Below, one piece after another: positions 63,440 to 64,000 of a stretch of 64,000 nucleotides of DNA (the stretch's first letter is position 1; every line of letters begins with the position of its first letter). Under the pieces are notes generated by a model. That model had not been told where the DNA came from. It made no database searches and saw only the letters and a program-made list of their open reading frames with translations. The position numbers and the translations under genes are program-made. The DNA is from Flavobacterium potami. GTDB lineage: Bacteria; Bacteroidota; Bacteroidia; Flavobacteriales; Flavobacteriaceae. The stretch lies in contig NZ_JAINUY010000004.1 in assembly GCF_020026915.1 (NCBI RefSeq), positions 248,001 through 312,000 of the forward strand, read 5' to 3'.

Positions 63440-64000
63440 ATGTTTTCAAAATTAGCATATTCTGTTTTCGAGCAAAGTATCAAAGATTATCATCAATTTG
63501 ATAATGTTGACCAGCCGATCAATAATCCTTATCCAAAAGATAAGTTCGAGCATTTGTTATATCTAAAAAATTGGATTGATACCGTTCAATGGCATTTTGA
63601 AGATATTATTCGTGATCCACAGATTGATCCAGTTGCGGCTTTAACATTAAAAAGAAGAATCGATGCCTCAAATCAGGAACGTACTGATATGGTTGAATAT
63701 ATCGACAGTTACTTTTTGCAAAAATACAGTAATGTAAAAGCTAAAGATGGAGCAAAAATCAATTCTGAAAGTCCGGCTTGGGCATTTGATAGATTGTCTA
63801 TTTTGGCTTTAAAAATTTATCATATGCATGAAGAAGCTACACGTGCTGAAGCTTCTCAGGAGCACAGAGATAAATGTCAGGAAAAATTAAATGTACTTTT
63901 AGAACAAAGAACAGATTTATCTACAGCAATTGAAGAATTATTGACAGATATCGAAAATGGCGATAAATTCATGAAAGTGTACAAACAAATGAAGATGTAC
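63440..64000 (+). CDS. DUF4254 domain protein, truncated by the window end
   Basis: The first 187 residues are visible and the frame is open to the last base. The helical sequence (LAYSVFEQSIKDYHQFD, KFEHLLYLKNWIDTVQWHFED and the RRIDASNQERTDMVE block) matches DUF4254. It is often encoded near glycosyltransferases, but its function is unknown. The 3' end lies outside the window. Confidence 0.85.
   Translation, partial: MFSKLAYSVFEQSIKDYHQFDNVDQPINNPYPKDKFEHLLYLKNWIDTVQWHFEDIIRDPQIDPVAALTLKRRIDASNQERTDMVEYIDSYFLQKYSNVKAKDGAKINSESPAWAFDRLSILALKIYHMHEEATRAEASQEHRDKCQEKLNVLLEQRTDLSTAIEELLTDIENGDKFMKVYKQMKMY

Overview
This window is chromosomal DNA of a low-GC Bacteroidetes bacterium, most likely a Flavobacterium. 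Four things point that way. Promoters have the Bacteroidetes form (TTTG, about 17-19 bases, TAnnTTTG). Leaders are AT-rich without strong Shine-Dalgarno sequences. The protein families (DUF4175, CCDC81-type HU with SPOR, head-GIN, DUF2007, DUF6909, GxxExxY, DUF4254) are typical of the group. Many genes end in compact bidirectional hairpins. I see no plasmid, phage or CRISPR modules.

Layout. 1-2.5 kb: the end of one gene and three exported proteins of unknown role. 2.9-6.2 kb: a holB / DoxX-like / thioesterase run, then recA with its own terminator. 6.3-6.75 kb: two copies of an ECF-sigma-like promoter, the second leading to a 34-codon basic micro-ORF. 6.76-10.8 kb: a PlsC-type acyltransferase, a GxxExxY gene framed by 78-bp inverted repeats, trpS, a 40-aa membrane micro-protein and dprA. 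11-16.4 kb: an HU/SPOR membrane protein, a secreted coiled-coil protein, a PIF1-like helicase and a Skp-like lipoprotein. 16.6-24.2 kb: a methyltransferase, mnmG, a cluster of parS-like palindromes with tandem repeats, ybeY and a giant DUF4175 protein. 24.3-36.7 kb: gltX, a band-7 protein, a small holin/YtxH envelope cluster, a 1.2-kb gene desert, glnS, folB, tRNA-Cys followed by an array of tRNA 3' ends, a LysE-type exporter, a head-GIN protein and rnr. 36.8-46.7 kb: DUF2007, rpiB, tex, tatA, a GH3-like enzyme, a REP-associated transposase and a DUF6909 enzyme.

46.7-59.9 kb is a surface polysaccharide locus. It holds a Wzz-like protein, a lipoprotein, a Wzx-type flippase, several glycosyltransferases, two Wzy/WaaL-type proteins and UDP-xylose synthase, followed by a reverse-strand acyl-adenylate ligase and methyltransferase pair. 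From 60 kb the core genome resumes with purD, two small membrane families, upp and a truncated DUF4254 gene.

The most notable non-coding signals are these. (1) Nine parS-like 16-mers lie within 736 bp beside mnmG, one of them the canonical perfect palindrome and one encoding the last residues of YbeY; two more outliers lie nearby. (2) Three and a half tandem copies of the tRNA-Cys 3' end plus terminator follow the tRNA, with compensatory changes in the hairpins. (3) Large inverted repeats flank the GxxExxY gene. (4) Two promoter-like elements share the same 15-bp spacing. All functional calls are from sequence reading and memory of families; no search was run.
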